Assembly (NCBI RefSeq): GCF_021026345.1
Contig: NZ_JAJNCZ010000006.1
Location: 124,001-188,000, forward strand
DNA from: Rhizobium sp. GN54
GTDB taxonomy: Bacteria; Pseudomonadota; Alphaproteobacteria; Rhizobiales; Rhizobiaceae
Reading direction: 5' to 3'
DNA: 64,000 nt
Part shown: positions 8,635-17,647 of the stretch, in pieces
How positions within the stretch are numbered: position 1 is the first letter of the stretch
Layout of the letters: each line of letters opens with the position of its first letter
Notes under the pieces: model-generated
What the model was told of the DNA's origin: nothing
Databases searched by the model: none
Seen by the model: only the letters and a program-made list of their open reading frames with translations
Position numbers and translations under genes: made by a program

Positions 8635-9659
8635 ACCGGACGCTGACATCGGGCGGACGGACGGGTGCGGCCATCGCCGCGCTCGTCATCCTCTTGCTGG
8701 CGCTGTGGATGGGGGCAGCGATCGGCGAGACGGCGATCCCGCTCGCCACGGTCGCCCAGACGGTGGCGAACCGGCTGTGGAATGCCGGCTACCCGCTGGA
8801 GCCGATCGATGAGGGCATCATCTGGAGCTACCGGCTGAGCCGGGCCGTCGTGGCGGCGTCCTGCGGAGCGGCGCTGGCGCTCTCCGGCGCGGTCCTCCAG
8901 TCGCTGCTGCGCAACCCGCTCGCCGATCCCTATATCCTCGGAATTTCCGCGGGCGCCTCGACGGGCGCGGTCGGCGTCGCGATCCTGGGCATCGGAGCGG
9001 GCGTGCTGACCCTGCCGCTCGGGGCCTTCCTCGGCGCGATCACAGCCTTCGTCCTGGTCAGCGTGCTGGCGGTGAAGGCCGGGCGCGGCACGGCGGCGAT
9101 CATCCTCGCCGGCGTCGCCGGCTCGCAACTCTTCAACGCGCTCACCTCCTTCATCGTCACCAAGGCGGCGACGGCGGAGCAGGCGCGCGGCATCATGTTC
9201 TGGCTGCTCGGAAACCTGTCGGGCGTGCGCTGGGCGGATGCCTGGCTGGCCGTTCCGGCAGCACTTGTGGGGCTCGTCGTCTGCCTGTGGCATGCGCGCT
9301 CGCTCGACGCCTTCACCTTCGGCGCGGAATCGGCCGCCTCGCTCGGGATCTCGGTGCGACGCACTTATCTTGCACTCGTCGGTGTGTCGGCGATGATGAC
9401 CGCGGTGATGGTCTCGATCGTCGGCTCCATCGGTTTCGTCGGCCTCGTCATTCCGCATGCGGCGCGGCTCCTGGTCGGCGTGCGCCATGGCGTGCTGCTG
9501 CCGGCCGCGGCCCTGACCGGGGCAGTGTTCATGATCCTCGCCGACATCCTGTCGCGCACCATCATTCCCGGCCAGGTCCTGCCGATCGGCGTGATCACCG
9601 CGCTGATCGGTGCGCCGGCCTTCGCCCTGATCCTCGCGAAGGGGAGGGCGCGCGCATGA
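8631..9659 (+). CDS. FecCD/BtuC-family ABC transporter permease
   Basis: A 342-residue integral membrane protein of the FecCD family with roughly ten transmembrane segments. Characteristic stretches are LSRAVVAASCGAALALSGAVLQSLLRNPLADP with LGISAGASTGAV after it, and GSIGFVGLVIPHAARLLVG near the C-terminus. Family members form the channel for siderophore, haem or cobalamin import. The start is GTG overlapping the previous stop, and its own stop overlaps the ATPase ATG (ATGA), so the three transporter genes are tightly coupled. Confidence 0.9.
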   Translation: MNRTLTSGGRTGAAIAALVILLLALWMGAAIGETAIPLATVAQTVANRLWNAGYPLEPIDEGIIWSYRLSRAVVAASCGAALALSGAVLQSLLRNPLADPYILGISAGASTGAVGVAILGIGAGVLTLPLGAFLGAITAFVLVSVLAVKAGRGTAAIILAGVAGSQLFNALTSFIVTKAATAEQARGIMFWLLGNLSGVRWADAWLAVPAALVGLVVCLWHARSLDAFTFGAESAASLGISVRRTYLALVGVSAMMTAVMVSIVGSIGFVGLVIPHAARLLVGVRHGVLLPAAALTGAVFMILADILSRTIIPGQVLPIGVITALIGAPAFALILAKGRARA

Positions 9660-10474
9660 GGCTGACCGCCAGAAGCGTTTCATGGTCGGCCGGCGGCGCC
9701 GACATTCTCAAGGATGTCTCCCTTGCGGTCGAGACCGGCGAATTTCTCGGCATCATCGGGCCGAACGGTTCGGGCAAGACGAGCCTGATGTCGCTGCTTT
9801 CCGGCATCCGCAAGCCCCGGTCGGGACAGGTGCTGCTGGACGGGGTGCCGATCGGCGCGCTCGGTCGGCGCACGGTGGCGCAGCGGCTGGCGCTGGTCGA
9901 ACAGCAGGCGGAGACCGGCGAGCGTATCACCGCGCGCCAGGCCGTCGAGCTCGGCCGCACGCCCTATCTCGGGCCGCTCTCGCCCTGGTCGCCTGACGAC
10001 GACCGGATCGTCGACGCGGCGCTGGACAATGTCGACATGGCCCACCTTTCAGGCAGGAGCTGGCATACGCTGTCGGGGGGCGAACGCCAGCGGCTGCACA
10101 TCGCCCGCGCGCTGGCCCAGCAGCCCCGGATCCTGCTGCTGGACGAGCCCACCAATCACCTCGATATCGGCCATCAGATCAGCCTGCTCGATCTGGTGCA
10201 GCGCCAGGACCTGACGGTGGTGGCGGCGTTGCACGACCTCAATCACGCCGCCATGTTCTGCGACCGGATCGCCGTGATGCAGGCAGGCCGGCTCGTCGCG
10301 TTGGGGCGACCGCGGGATGTCCTGACCGTGGAGCGCATCCGCGACGTCTTCGGCGTCGATGTCGCAATCGAGCACGAGCCGGACGGCGGCTGCCACATCC
10401 GCTTCCGTCCCGGGCGAACGTCGCCGGGGCGGCGTGCCGCTCCCGTCGTAGCCCTTGCGACAACGGGAACCTGA
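9656..10474 (+). CDS. FecE/BtuD-type ABC transporter ATP-binding protein
   Basis: A 272-residue ABC ATPase with Walker A GPNGSGKTS (residues 35-43), signature LSGGERQRLHIARAL, Walker B ILLLDEPTNHLD and the H-loop ALHDLN. It is the energy-coupling subunit for the preceding permease and binding protein. The ATG overlaps the permease stop and follows GGGGAGG. The C-terminal tail after about residue 250 is Arg/Pro-rich and less conserved. Its stop overlaps the next ATG (TGATG), drawing the methyltransferase into the same operon. Confidence 0.9.
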   Translation: MRLTARSVSWSAGGADILKDVSLAVETGEFLGIIGPNGSGKTSLMSLLSGIRKPRSGQVLLDGVPIGALGRRTVAQRLALVEQQAETGERITARQAVELGRTPYLGPLSPWSPDDDRIVDAALDNVDMAHLSGRSWHTLSGGERQRLHIARALAQQPRILLLDEPTNHLDIGHQISLLDLVQRQDLTVVAALHDLNHAAMFCDRIAVMQAGRLVALGRPRDVLTVERIRDVFGVDVAIEHEPDGGCHIRFRPGRTSPGRRAAPVVALATTGT

Positions 10475-11274
10475 TGCCGATGGATGCGCGCAACCATCAT
10501 CTGAAGGAAGACATCCGCGAATACTGGTCGAAGCGGTCGGAGACGTTCGACCTTGCCTTCGGTCACCGGATCCCGCCGGGGCCGGAACACGACGCCTGGG
10601 CGGGGGCGATCCGCGGTGTCCTGGGGGAGGCGCCGTGCAGGGTTTTGGAGCTTGCCTGCGGAACCGGGGAGGTGACCAATGTCCTGCTCTCGCTCGGTCA
10701 TGAGGTGGTCGCCCTCGATTTCTCCGAGGCGATGCTGAAGGTCGCGCGGGACAAGCATGCGGGAAACGAACGGGTCCGCTTCATCCTTGCCGATGCGGAG
10801 CGGACGATGGAGCCGGACGATCGCTACGACGCCGTCGTCTGCCGCCATCTCGTCTGGACCCTGACAGAGCCGGAACAGGCGCTTGCCGATTGGTTCCGGG
10901 TGTTGAAGCCAGGTGGCAGGCTGCTCGTGTTCGACGGGAACTGGGCGAGGCCGACGCCGATCGGGCGGCTGGCCCTGCTTGCGGTGAGCGCGCTCGAGCG
11001 CTTCGTCGGCCACGATCCGCACTATGACGGGGCGATGAGCGAACGCCACCAGTCGATCATGGACCGCCTGCCGTTCGGGGAGGGGCTGACGGCCGAAAGG
11101 CTCGTGCCGCTCGTGGAGGCTGCCGGCTTCGGCGATATCCGCCTGGCGTCGCATCGCCCGATCGCCGCTGCCCAGCGCCGGACGGCCGATCTTCGCAACA
11201 GGCTGCGAACGCTGTTTTATCGGCGTTTCATCCTTGCAGCCTCGCGGCCCGCAGCGCCGGACGAACGGGCCTGA
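10474..11274 (+). CDS. Class I SAM-dependent methyltransferase
   Basis: A 266-residue methyltransferase with motif I VLELACGTGEV (residues 57-67), the acidic strand-2 end VVALDFSEAML, and a post-motif LKPGGRLLVFDG. The family acts on small molecules; the substrate is not evident. The one-base TGATG overlap with the ABC ATPase gene places it under the same cobalamin riboswitch, so it may modify the imported metal ligand or a corrinoid-related metabolite. A 10-bp stem-loop overlaps its stop codon, which may end the operon. Confidence 0.82.
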   Translation: MPMDARNHHLKEDIREYWSKRSETFDLAFGHRIPPGPEHDAWAGAIRGVLGEAPCRVLELACGTGEVTNVLLSLGHEVVALDFSEAMLKVARDKHAGNERVRFILADAERTMEPDDRYDAVVCRHLVWTLTEPEQALADWFRVLKPGGRLLVFDGNWARPTPIGRLALLAVSALERFVGHDPHYDGAMSERHQSIMDRLPFGEGLTAERLVPLVEAAGFGDIRLASHRPIAAAQRRTADLRNRLRTLFYRRFILAASRPAAPDERA

Positions 11275-11302
11275 CGATGCGCGGCATCTGAAGCGCATCG
11301 TC
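11273..11302 (+). terminator. Stem-loop at the end of the riboswitch-controlled operon
   Basis: A perfect 10-bp stem (GACGATGCGC and complement) with a 10-base loop begins within the methyltransferase stop codon. No T-run follows, so it is either a weak or Rho-assisted terminator or an mRNA-stabilising hairpin. Confidence 0.4.
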
Positions 11303-11382
11303 GGCGTTCCCTGTCCGCGGCACGGAACGAAAGACGCCCCTGGGCATTTCCTTCCGAGGTTTGCGAGGGAACGACGATCCAG

Positions 11383-12207
11383 ATGCAGGAAGATGCAAAG
11401 CATGCCGACCATGTGAACGTGCCCCCCCGGTGGACGACGCATCGGGGCGGCACGTCGCCGGTCGTCGGCACCGCCATACACGACGGTCACGCGATGCGGC
11501 CCGATATCCTGCGGACGATGCGGATTTCGGAGGACGAGCGGCTGCGCGAGGAAGATCCGTTCACGGGCCAGACGATCGCCGGCCTGTCGAACCGGATCGT
11601 CTTTCACCAGTCCCGCTTCGAGATCGACCTGAACCGGCCGCGCGACGGCGCCGTCTACCTCCGGCCGGAGCAGGCATGGGGCATCGATGTCTGGCGCGAG
11701 CAGCCGTCGGAGGCCATGGTGGCCGAAAGCCTCGCGATCCACGATGCCTACTACGCCATGCTCCAAGCCTATCTTCGCGACATCGAGGAGCAGCACGGGC
11801 GTTTCGTCGTGCTCGACATCCACAGCTACAACCACCGCCGCGCCGGCCCCGCTGAAGAACCGACGGACCCGGAGAAGGCGCCGGACATCAACATCGGCAC
11901 CCATTCGATGGACCGGGAGCGCTGGGCGCCCGTCGTCGACGCCTTCGTCGATGCCGCGCGCCGTTTCGATTATCCCGGCAGGAAACTGGACGTGCGGGAG
12001 AACGTGGCGTTCGAGGGGCGCGGCGAGCAGACCCGTTTCGTCCATGAACACTTTCCAGAGAACGGTTGCGCGCTGGCGGTGGAATTCAAGAAGATCTTCA
12101 TGGACGAGTGGACCGGGCAGCCCGACCCGCGCGCCGTCGCAGCGCTGCGCGATCTGGTCGATGCGTCGGTGCCGGCGCTGGAAAGGGCGCTGCGGGAGGT
12201 TTCATGA
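11383..12207 (+). CDS. N-formylglutamate amidohydrolase-family protein
   Basis: A 274-residue protein of the N-formylglutamate amidohydrolase (HutG/FGase-type) family. Visible family marks are the metal-site segment GTAIHDGHAMRPDI (residues 29-42), the central VVLDIHSYNHRR and a C-terminal AVEFKKIFMDEWTG. Classical members release formate from N-formylglutamate in histidine degradation, but no hut genes are nearby. Here its stop overlaps the next ATG (ATGA), tying it to a DUF1704 peptidase and an ATP-grasp ligase, so a peptide- or amino-acid-amide substrate is more likely. The start is an ATG just inside the frame; the 5' boundary is uncertain. Confidence 0.78.
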   Translation: MQEDAKHADHVNVPPRWTTHRGGTSPVVGTAIHDGHAMRPDILRTMRISEDERLREEDPFTGQTIAGLSNRIVFHQSRFEIDLNRPRDGAVYLRPEQAWGIDVWREQPSEAMVAESLAIHDAYYAMLQAYLRDIEEQHGRFVVLDIHSYNHRRAGPAEEPTDPEKAPDINIGTHSMDRERWAPVVDAFVDAARRFDYPGRKLDVRENVAFEGRGEQTRFVHEHFPENGCALAVEFKKIFMDEWTGQPDPRAVAALRDLVDASVPALERALREVS

Positions 12208-14099
12208 ACGCGGCGAAGACGGAGCCCGAGGAACGGCCGGCACGGCAGGAGTTTGCGCTGGAAGAGGCGCTCGCGGCTCTGGAAGCCGGCAAGTCCGTGC
12301 GCCAGGAATTTCCCGGCGGCCGGCTGCATATCGACCGGCCCTTGCCCTTCATCTGCCTGCATGTGGGGGACGCCGATACCCACACGGTCGCCCGCGAGAT
12401 CGCGGCGGCGCATGCGTCCTATCTGCTTGTCGGACGCGTCGAGGATGCGGTGGCGATCGTTCCGCCGCTTGCCGATGCGCTGAGACGGCGCTTCGGCACG
12501 TTCGTCCTGCTCGACGTCGACGAACTGGAACGGGACCGGCTGCTGTCGGAGGATGCACCCTTCCTGCAACCCTTCGAGGTCAGGCTCTCGGCGACGGACG
12601 GCACGTCGGCCACTGCCGCGATGATGGCCTTTGCCGGCGCGGTGGAGGCTTTCAAGGCCCGCTTCCGCACGCCGCAGGTGGAGTGCCGCAAGGCGGAAGA
12701 GGATCCCTGCGTCCGCGCACAACTGATGGGACTGCAACTGCCGCTCCTGACGCTGCGCTTTGCGCCGATCCATCGTTCGCCGGGTTCGGAGATCGTCTAT
12801 CCCGAACTGCGCCAGCGCATCGTCGACAACTTTCTCGACGCCGGCCTGCAGGCGTTCACGACGTTTCTGGCGGAGGAGGGGCTACCGAAGCCCGCCACCC
12901 ATCGGGCGTTCGGACGCAAGGCCTTCATCGATGCCGTGGAGCGCGCCGACCGCGGCATGGACGAAGTCGCCTCCAGCTTCGATTTCCTGCTGGCCGTCAC
13001 GCCGATCAATGCGGCTGCGGCATGGCAGGAATTCAGGGCCAATGGCTTCGACCGCCCGCCGCGCTTTCTCTATCGGCCCCTGGCCCTTCTGGTCGAGCGC
13101 GAGAAGCGCCGCCTCTACTCGATCTCGCTGGACCGGCTGGAGGACCCCGTCCTGCACCAGCTCTACCGCGAGAAGCGGCAGGAACTCGACCTGCAACTGA
13201 CCCTGATCGGGCATCGCGAGACGGTGCGTTTCGTCGAGTTCGGCCGCGCGCTCTATGGTCCGGTCGAGCCGTCGCTGCTCGAAGGCGCCCTCGATGTCCT
13301 CCGGCGGACGCAGGGCGCAAGGCGCATGCCGGCGCTTGCGCAACACCACGACGAGACCGTGGATTCCGGGTTCGTGGAGCGCCGCGCCCGGGCGATGATG
13401 GCGGATTATCATCGGCGCTACGACGGATTCGATGCCGTGATCGAGCTGCGCGACGACGTGCCGGCCGGCCTGATGGTGTCGGGCCGGCGGCTTCTCATTT
13501 CGCGGCGCACGCGCATGATGCGCCATCGCGTCGAGGCGCTTCTCAGCCACGAGGTGGGCGTCCACCTGCTCACCTATTTCAACGGCTCCGCGCAGGGGCT
13601 GCGCGTCTTCCGCACCGGTCTTGCGGGATATGAGGGCATGCAGGAGGGGCTTGCGGTCTTTGCCGAATATCTCGCGGGCGGGTTCACCTCGGAGCGGCTG
13701 CGGCTGCTGGCTGCGCGCGTGGTCGGCTGCGACCTCATGCTGTCGGGCGCATCCTTCGTCGAGGCGTTCCGCGTCATGACGGGGGAGCACGGGCTCGACC
13801 CCGAGACGGCCTTTGCGCTGCTGCTTCGGGTCTACCGCGGCGGCGGGCTCGCCAAGGATGCCATCTATCTGCGCGGGCTGCTGACGCTTTTGAGCCATCT
13901 GAAGGCCGGCGCGGCGCTGGATCCGTTCTGGATGGGCAAGATTTCGGCCGCCCATTTCGGCGTGATGGAGGAACTGGGCGCGCGCGGCCTGCTCAAGGCG
14001 CCGATCCTGCGGCCGCTCTGCCTGGAAACCGATCGTGGCCGCGAACGCCTTGCCAGGGCGCGCGCCGGCCTGTCCCCCCTTGCCATGCTCGAAGCTTGA
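12204..14099 (+). CDS. DUF1704/QEGLA-motif metallopeptidase-like protein
   Basis: A 631-residue protein of the family annotated as 'flavohemoglobin expression-modulating QEGLA motif protein'. It carries a zinc-site HEVGVH (HExxxH, residues 449-454) and QEGLA (480-484), whose Glu would be the third metal ligand. This family is related to the eukaryotic MATCAP tyrosine carboxypeptidases; the bacterial role is unknown. Residues 1-370 are a long extra region with no recognised domain. The ATG overlaps the upstream stop. The setting between an amidohydrolase and a glutathione-synthetase-like ligase suggests cleavage of C-terminal residues from a peptide made or edited by this operon. Confidence 0.8.
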   Translation: MNAAKTEPEERPARQEFALEEALAALEAGKSVRQEFPGGRLHIDRPLPFICLHVGDADTHTVAREIAAAHASYLLVGRVEDAVAIVPPLADALRRRFGTFVLLDVDELERDRLLSEDAPFLQPFEVRLSATDGTSATAAMMAFAGAVEAFKARFRTPQVECRKAEEDPCVRAQLMGLQLPLLTLRFAPIHRSPGSEIVYPELRQRIVDNFLDAGLQAFTTFLAEEGLPKPATHRAFGRKAFIDAVERADRGMDEVASSFDFLLAVTPINAAAAWQEFRANGFDRPPRFLYRPLALLVEREKRRLYSISLDRLEDPVLHQLYREKRQELDLQLTLIGHRETVRFVEFGRALYGPVEPSLLEGALDVLRRTQGARRMPALAQHHDETVDSGFVERRARAMMADYHRRYDGFDAVIELRDDVPAGLMVSGRRLLISRRTRMMRHRVEALLSHEVGVHLLTYFNGSAQGLRVFRTGLAGYEGMQEGLAVFAEYLAGGFTSERLRLLAARVVGCDLMLSGASFVEAFRVMTGEHGLDPETAFALLLRVYRGGGLAKDAIYLRGLLTLLSHLKAGAALDPFWMGKISAAHFGVMEELGARGLLKAPILRPLCLETDRGRERLARARAGLSPLAMLEA

Positions 14100-14110
14100 G
14101 GAGAGCACCC

Positions 14111-15157
14111 ATGCGTATCGCCTTTTTCGTCAATTCGATCGAGGGGGAGACCCCCACCTATACCACGACCGGGCTGGCGCTCGCCGCCCTCAGCCGGGGT
14201 CACGATATCTGCTATCTGACGCCCGAGGATTTCGTGCTGCGCCCCGACGACAGCCTCAGCGTGCGCGGCCGCACCCTGCCGTCCAAACGCTACAAGAAGG
14301 CCGAGAGCCTCCATGCCGCACTGCAGGGCGAGGAGGCGGCCGTCGAGACGATGGACGTCCGCGATATCGACGTACTGCTTCTGCGCAACGATCCCTCCCT
14401 CGATGCGGATGCCCGGCCCTGGGCGGCGCATGTGGGCGCCATGTTCGGCCGGCTGGCCGCGGCCCGCGGGGTCGTCGTCGTCAACGATCCGGACGGCCTG
14501 TCGCTCGCGCAGAACAAGCTCTACTTCCAGGGCTTCCCGCCGGCGGTCCGGCCGGAGACGCTGATATCGAAGAGCATCGACGAAATCCGCGGCTTCCTCG
14601 AGGCGCACCCCAAGGGCGCGATCATGAAGCCGCTGCAGGGATCCGGCGGCAAGAACGTCTTCAAGATCGGCTCGCCCGACGAGACGAACCTCAACCAGAT
14701 CTTCGAGGCGGTCAGCGGCGAGGGATACCTGATCGCGCAGAACTACCTGCCTGCGGCGACCGAAGGGGACATCCGCCTGTTCGTGATGAACGGCCGGCCG
14801 CTCGAGCGGGACGGCAAGTATGCGGCGATCCGCCGGGTGCCAGCGAAAGGCGAGGTACGCTCCAACATCCATGCCAGCGGCAAGCCCGTCGCCGTCGAGA
14901 TCACGCCGGAAATCCTCGCCATCGCGGAGATGGTCAGGCCCAAGCTCGTGGAGGACGGCATGTTCCTGGTGGGGCTGGATATCGTCGGCGACAAGATCCT
15001 CGAGATCAACGTGTTCACGCCCGGCGGGCTGAACATCATGCACGACCTCTACGAGGTCGATTTCGCCGAGACCGTCATCGAGGCGCTGGAGCGCAAGGTG
15101 ACCCTGCGCGACGCCTATGCGGGGGCGATCGCCAACCGGATGCTCGCCACTCTCTAG
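14111..15157 (+). CDS. Glutathione-synthetase-like ATP-grasp ligase
   Basis: A 348-residue ATP-grasp enzyme resembling prokaryotic GshB. Key features are K173 in IMKPLQGSGGKNVF (residues 171-184, the Gly-rich ATP loop), GDIRLFVMNGRP (219-230) and GLDIVGDKILEINVFTPGG (288-306), which holds the Mg-binding Glu and Asn. The N-terminal 120 residues differ from standard GshB, and the operon mates are a DUF1704 peptidase and an amidohydrolase rather than gshA. It probably ligates an amino acid to a gamma-glutamyl or other small peptide, with glutathione synthesis itself handled elsewhere. GAGGAGAG precedes the ATG. Confidence 0.82.
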   Translation: MRIAFFVNSIEGETPTYTTTGLALAALSRGHDICYLTPEDFVLRPDDSLSVRGRTLPSKRYKKAESLHAALQGEEAAVETMDVRDIDVLLLRNDPSLDADARPWAAHVGAMFGRLAAARGVVVVNDPDGLSLAQNKLYFQGFPPAVRPETLISKSIDEIRGFLEAHPKGAIMKPLQGSGGKNVFKIGSPDETNLNQIFEAVSGEGYLIAQNYLPAATEGDIRLFVMNGRPLERDGKYAAIRRVPAKGEVRSNIHASGKPVAVEITPEILAIAEMVRPKLVEDGMFLVGLDIVGDKILEINVFTPGGLNIMHDLYEVDFAETVIEALERKVTLRDAYAGAIANRMLATL

Positions 15158-15186
15158 AGTACCCGGTAGCGATCCTTGATCTGAAA

Positions 15187-15217
15187 ACGGCCATCCGCGC
15201 GGTTCGCGGATGGCCGT
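15187..15217. terminator. Bidirectional terminator between convergent genes
   Basis: A perfect 13-bp stem (ACGGCCATCCGCG and complement) with a 5-base loop lies between the convergent ATP-grasp and chemoreceptor genes. On the minus strand it is followed by TTTT, making a good intrinsic terminator for the chemoreceptor. On the plus strand the tail is CC-rich and weaker. Confidence 0.8.
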
Positions 15218-15249
15218 CCTGTCTGTCGTGCGGCGTTCTTCTGGCAGCC

Positions 15250-17187
15250 TCAGAACTCCTCCCACGAGGCGTCCTGGGCGACGGCGGCGTTGCCGCGGGC
15301 GGAGAAGGCGCTGGCGATCTTGCGGCCGAGTGCCCTGGCTGGAGAGGCCACCGGCCGGCTCTCGACGGCGGCAACTCGCGGCGCCGCGCGGCCCTGAGAT
15401 TTCGACAGGGTGAATTGGGCGAGAAGATTGTTCAGGGCCGCCGCCTCGCGGGCCAGCGCGTGGCTCGCAGCTGTCGACTGCTCGACCATCGCAGCGTTCT
15501 GCTGCGTGCCCTGATCCATGGTGTTGACCGCGGTGTTGATCTCCTGCAGGCCGGTCGACTGTTCGCGCGCCGCCTCGACGATCGCCCGCACGTGGGCGTT
15601 GATCTCGCGGACCTGGCCGACGATGTCCTCCAGGGAGCCGCCGGTCTCGGCGACGAGTTCCACGCCCGTGCGGACCTGTTCGCCCGAGGCGCTGATCAGC
15701 GCCTTGATCTCCTTGGCCGCCTGCGCGGAGCGTTGTGCGAGCTCGCGGACCTCCTGGGCGACGACGGCGAAGCCCTTGCCGGCATCGCCGGCGCGCGCGG
15801 CCTCCACGCCGGCGTTCAGCGCCAGCAGGTTGGTCTGGAAGGCGATCTCGTCGATGACGCCGATGATATTGCTGATTTCCTCGGACGACTTCTCGATCGC
15901 ATGCATGGCGGTCACCGCGCGCTGCATGACCTCGCCGGACCGTTCGGCCTGCGCGCGGGCGTGGTCGACCAGATGGCCGGCCTCTTCGGCACGGCTGGTG
16001 GAATCCTTGACCGTCGTCGTGATCTGCTCGAGGGCGGCGGCGGTCTCCTCCACCGAGGCGGCCTGCTGCTCGGTGCGCCTGGAGAGGTCGTCGGCGGCGG
16101 ACCGGATCTCGTTGGCACCGGCGTCGATGCTGCGGGCGTTCTCGCCGACGGCCTCGAGCGCGCGCTGGAGCTTGTCGACGGAATCGTTGAAGTTGCCGCG
16201 AAGACCGTCGAGATGGGCGACGAAGGGCGTTTCGATGCGGTAGGTGACATCGCCGTTGGCCAGATGCGTCAGGCCCGCCGCGAGCGCGTCGACGGCCAGT
16301 TGCGTGTCGGCGGCTTCCCTTGCCTTCTGGGCCTCGCGCTCCAGGCGTTCCTTCTCCGACAGGCTGCGGCTGGCCTCGGCGTCCTGTTCGAGACGGATGC
16401 GATCCAGCGCATTGTCGCGGAACACGCCGACGGCGGCCGCCATCTGACCGATCTCGTCCTTGCGCTGCAGGCCGAAGACTTCCTCCGCCGTCTGGCCGTC
16501 GGCGAGCGACAGCATGCGGCGGCGCAGGCGCTCGATCGGTCCGGTGATGCCGCGCGAGGAGACGTAGAGGCCGAGGCCGCTGACGAGGAGCACTGCCGCA
16601 CCCAGCGCCATCAGACTGACGAGAATGGTGTGGCCGGTCTCTTCCGCCAGTGCGCTGCGGCCGTCGTCGACGGTCGTCATGAGTTCGTCGGTGATGGCCG
16701 AGAAGCGCGGCGTGATCGCCTGCGCCAGCTCGTTGCGCTTTTTCAGGACCGGCAGCGCGTCCGCCTTCCGGTTCTGGTCGGTATAGGCGATGATCTGCTC
16801 GTCGAGCTTGATGATCTCGGTGACGCCGGCCTCCAATTCAGTGACGACCGATGCCATCGAAGGCACCTTCTCGGCCACCTGGTCGAGACGGCCGAGGATC
16901 AGCGACTTGCTCGAAGTGTAGCGCTCGATGGCATCCTTGTAGTCCTTCGAGCCGTGGGTGAACAGGAGCGTGACGTTCGTCAGCTGCAGGCCCATCTGCA
17001 CGAGGTTCAGCGACGCCCGGGCGTTCAGGGTGGCTGCCGTCGTCTCATTGGCGATGAAGGCCGAATAGCGGTTGTCGACGTTCTTGAGCTGCAGGTTCAC
17101 ATAGGCCAGCCCGGCGAGGGCCACCAGCGCCATCAGCACGATGACAAGCACAACTTTTGTGCGGATCTTGATATTCTCGAGGATCAT
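15250..17187 (-). CDS. Methyl-accepting chemotaxis protein
   Basis: A 645-residue chemoreceptor. One transmembrane helix lies near residues 11-30 and a second near 190-210, flanking a four-helix-bundle-type periplasmic sensor. HAMP-like segments follow, then a methyl-accepting signalling domain with the hairpin tip [20 protein letters not shown]. The last residues, SWEEF, fit the C-terminal pentapeptide tether (NWETF-like) by which receptors recruit CheR or CheB. The ATG at 17187 (MILENIK) was chosen because the longer frame adds a Cys/His-rich segment unlike any receptor. The ligand cannot be deduced. Confidence 0.93.
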   Translation of the reverse strand: MILENIKIRTKVVLVIVLMALVALAGLAYVNLQLKNVDNRYSAFIANETTAATLNARASLNLVQMGLQLTNVTLLFTHGSKDYKDAIERYTSSKSLILGRLDQVAEKVPSMASVVTELEAGVTEIIKLDEQIIAYTDQNRKADALPVLKKRNELAQAITPRFSAITDELMTTVDDGRSALAEETGHTILVSLMALGAAVLLVSGLGLYVSSRGITGPIERLRRRMLSLADGQTAEEVFGLQRKDEIGQMAAAVGVFRDNALDRIRLEQDAEASRSLSEKERLEREAQKAREAADTQLAVDALAAGLTHLANGDVTYRIETPFVAHLDGLRGNFNDSVDKLQRALEAVGENARSIDAGANEIRSAADDLSRRTEQQAASVEETAAALEQITTTVKDSTSRAEEAGHLVDHARAQAERSGEVMQRAVTAMHAIEKSSEEISNIIGVIDEIAFQTNLLALNAGVEAARAGDAGKGFAVVAQEVRELAQRSAQAAKEIKALISASGEQVRTGVELVAETGGSLEDIVGQVREINAHVRAIVEAAREQSTGLQEINTAVNTMDQGTQQNAAMVEQSTAASHALAREAAALNNLLAQFTLSKSQGRAAPRVAAVESRPVASPARALGRKIASAFSARGNAAVAQDASWEEF

Positions 17188-17647
17188 CTGTCGGCTCGCT
17201 TGCGAGATGAAATCTGAATGCCGGCACGTCGAGCATGCGGTGCGGAAGCACCGTTTTGCCTGTTGCCGTACAAGGAAACATGACGATCGCATCGTGCCGT
17301 GATGGCAGACGGAGCCCCCCGAGGTCGTCATCTGCCGTCATAGGCAGCGACGATGTAGGAACTGTTAATGACGCAGCTCCCTGTCTTCGCCGCTGCAGCC
17401 GTCGGCCCGATCATCGTAACGCAACCGATGCGATATTGTTGGATCGCGACGCGGCCTTGGCGTAAGATACCTGAAACTATGGCGTTATCGCCTGTGGCGA
17501 CACAGGCCCCGGCCCGGAAAGCCCCGCCGACGGACCGCGCTCCCGACCGGGTTAGAGCACAGGCGATGACCAGGGGCGGGCAGCCGCCTTCGATGCATGC
17601 ATTGAAATCGCTGCGTTCGCAGCGAGCTGTGGGGCGGAGGATTGGGC
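17188..17647. other. Intergenic region between divergent chemoreceptor and DUF3302 genes
   Basis: No gene is supported in these 460 bases. It should contain promoters for both flanking genes. The only clear structure is a 6-bp hairpin with a GNRA-type GCGA loop (CCTGTG/CACAGG, 17491-17506). GGAGG at 17636-17640 is the ribosome site of the following gene. Confidence 0.5.

Noticed and set aside
10243-12051. A 602-codon minus-strand frame
   Set aside because: Antisense to the ABC ATPase, methyltransferase and amidohydrolase genes, all of which are supported by motifs and overlapping starts.
11383-12207. A histidine-utilisation (hut) gene
   Set aside because: The family includes HutG-type enzymes, but there are no hutU, hutH or hutI genes nearby and it is translationally coupled to a DUF1704 gene.
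14035-17217. A 1060-codon plus-strand frame
   Set aside because: It overlaps the ATP-grasp gene in another frame and then runs antisense to the chemoreceptor. Its composition (Arg/Gly/Asp/Leu) is that of a GC-rich shadow frame, while both overlapped genes have clear family motifs.
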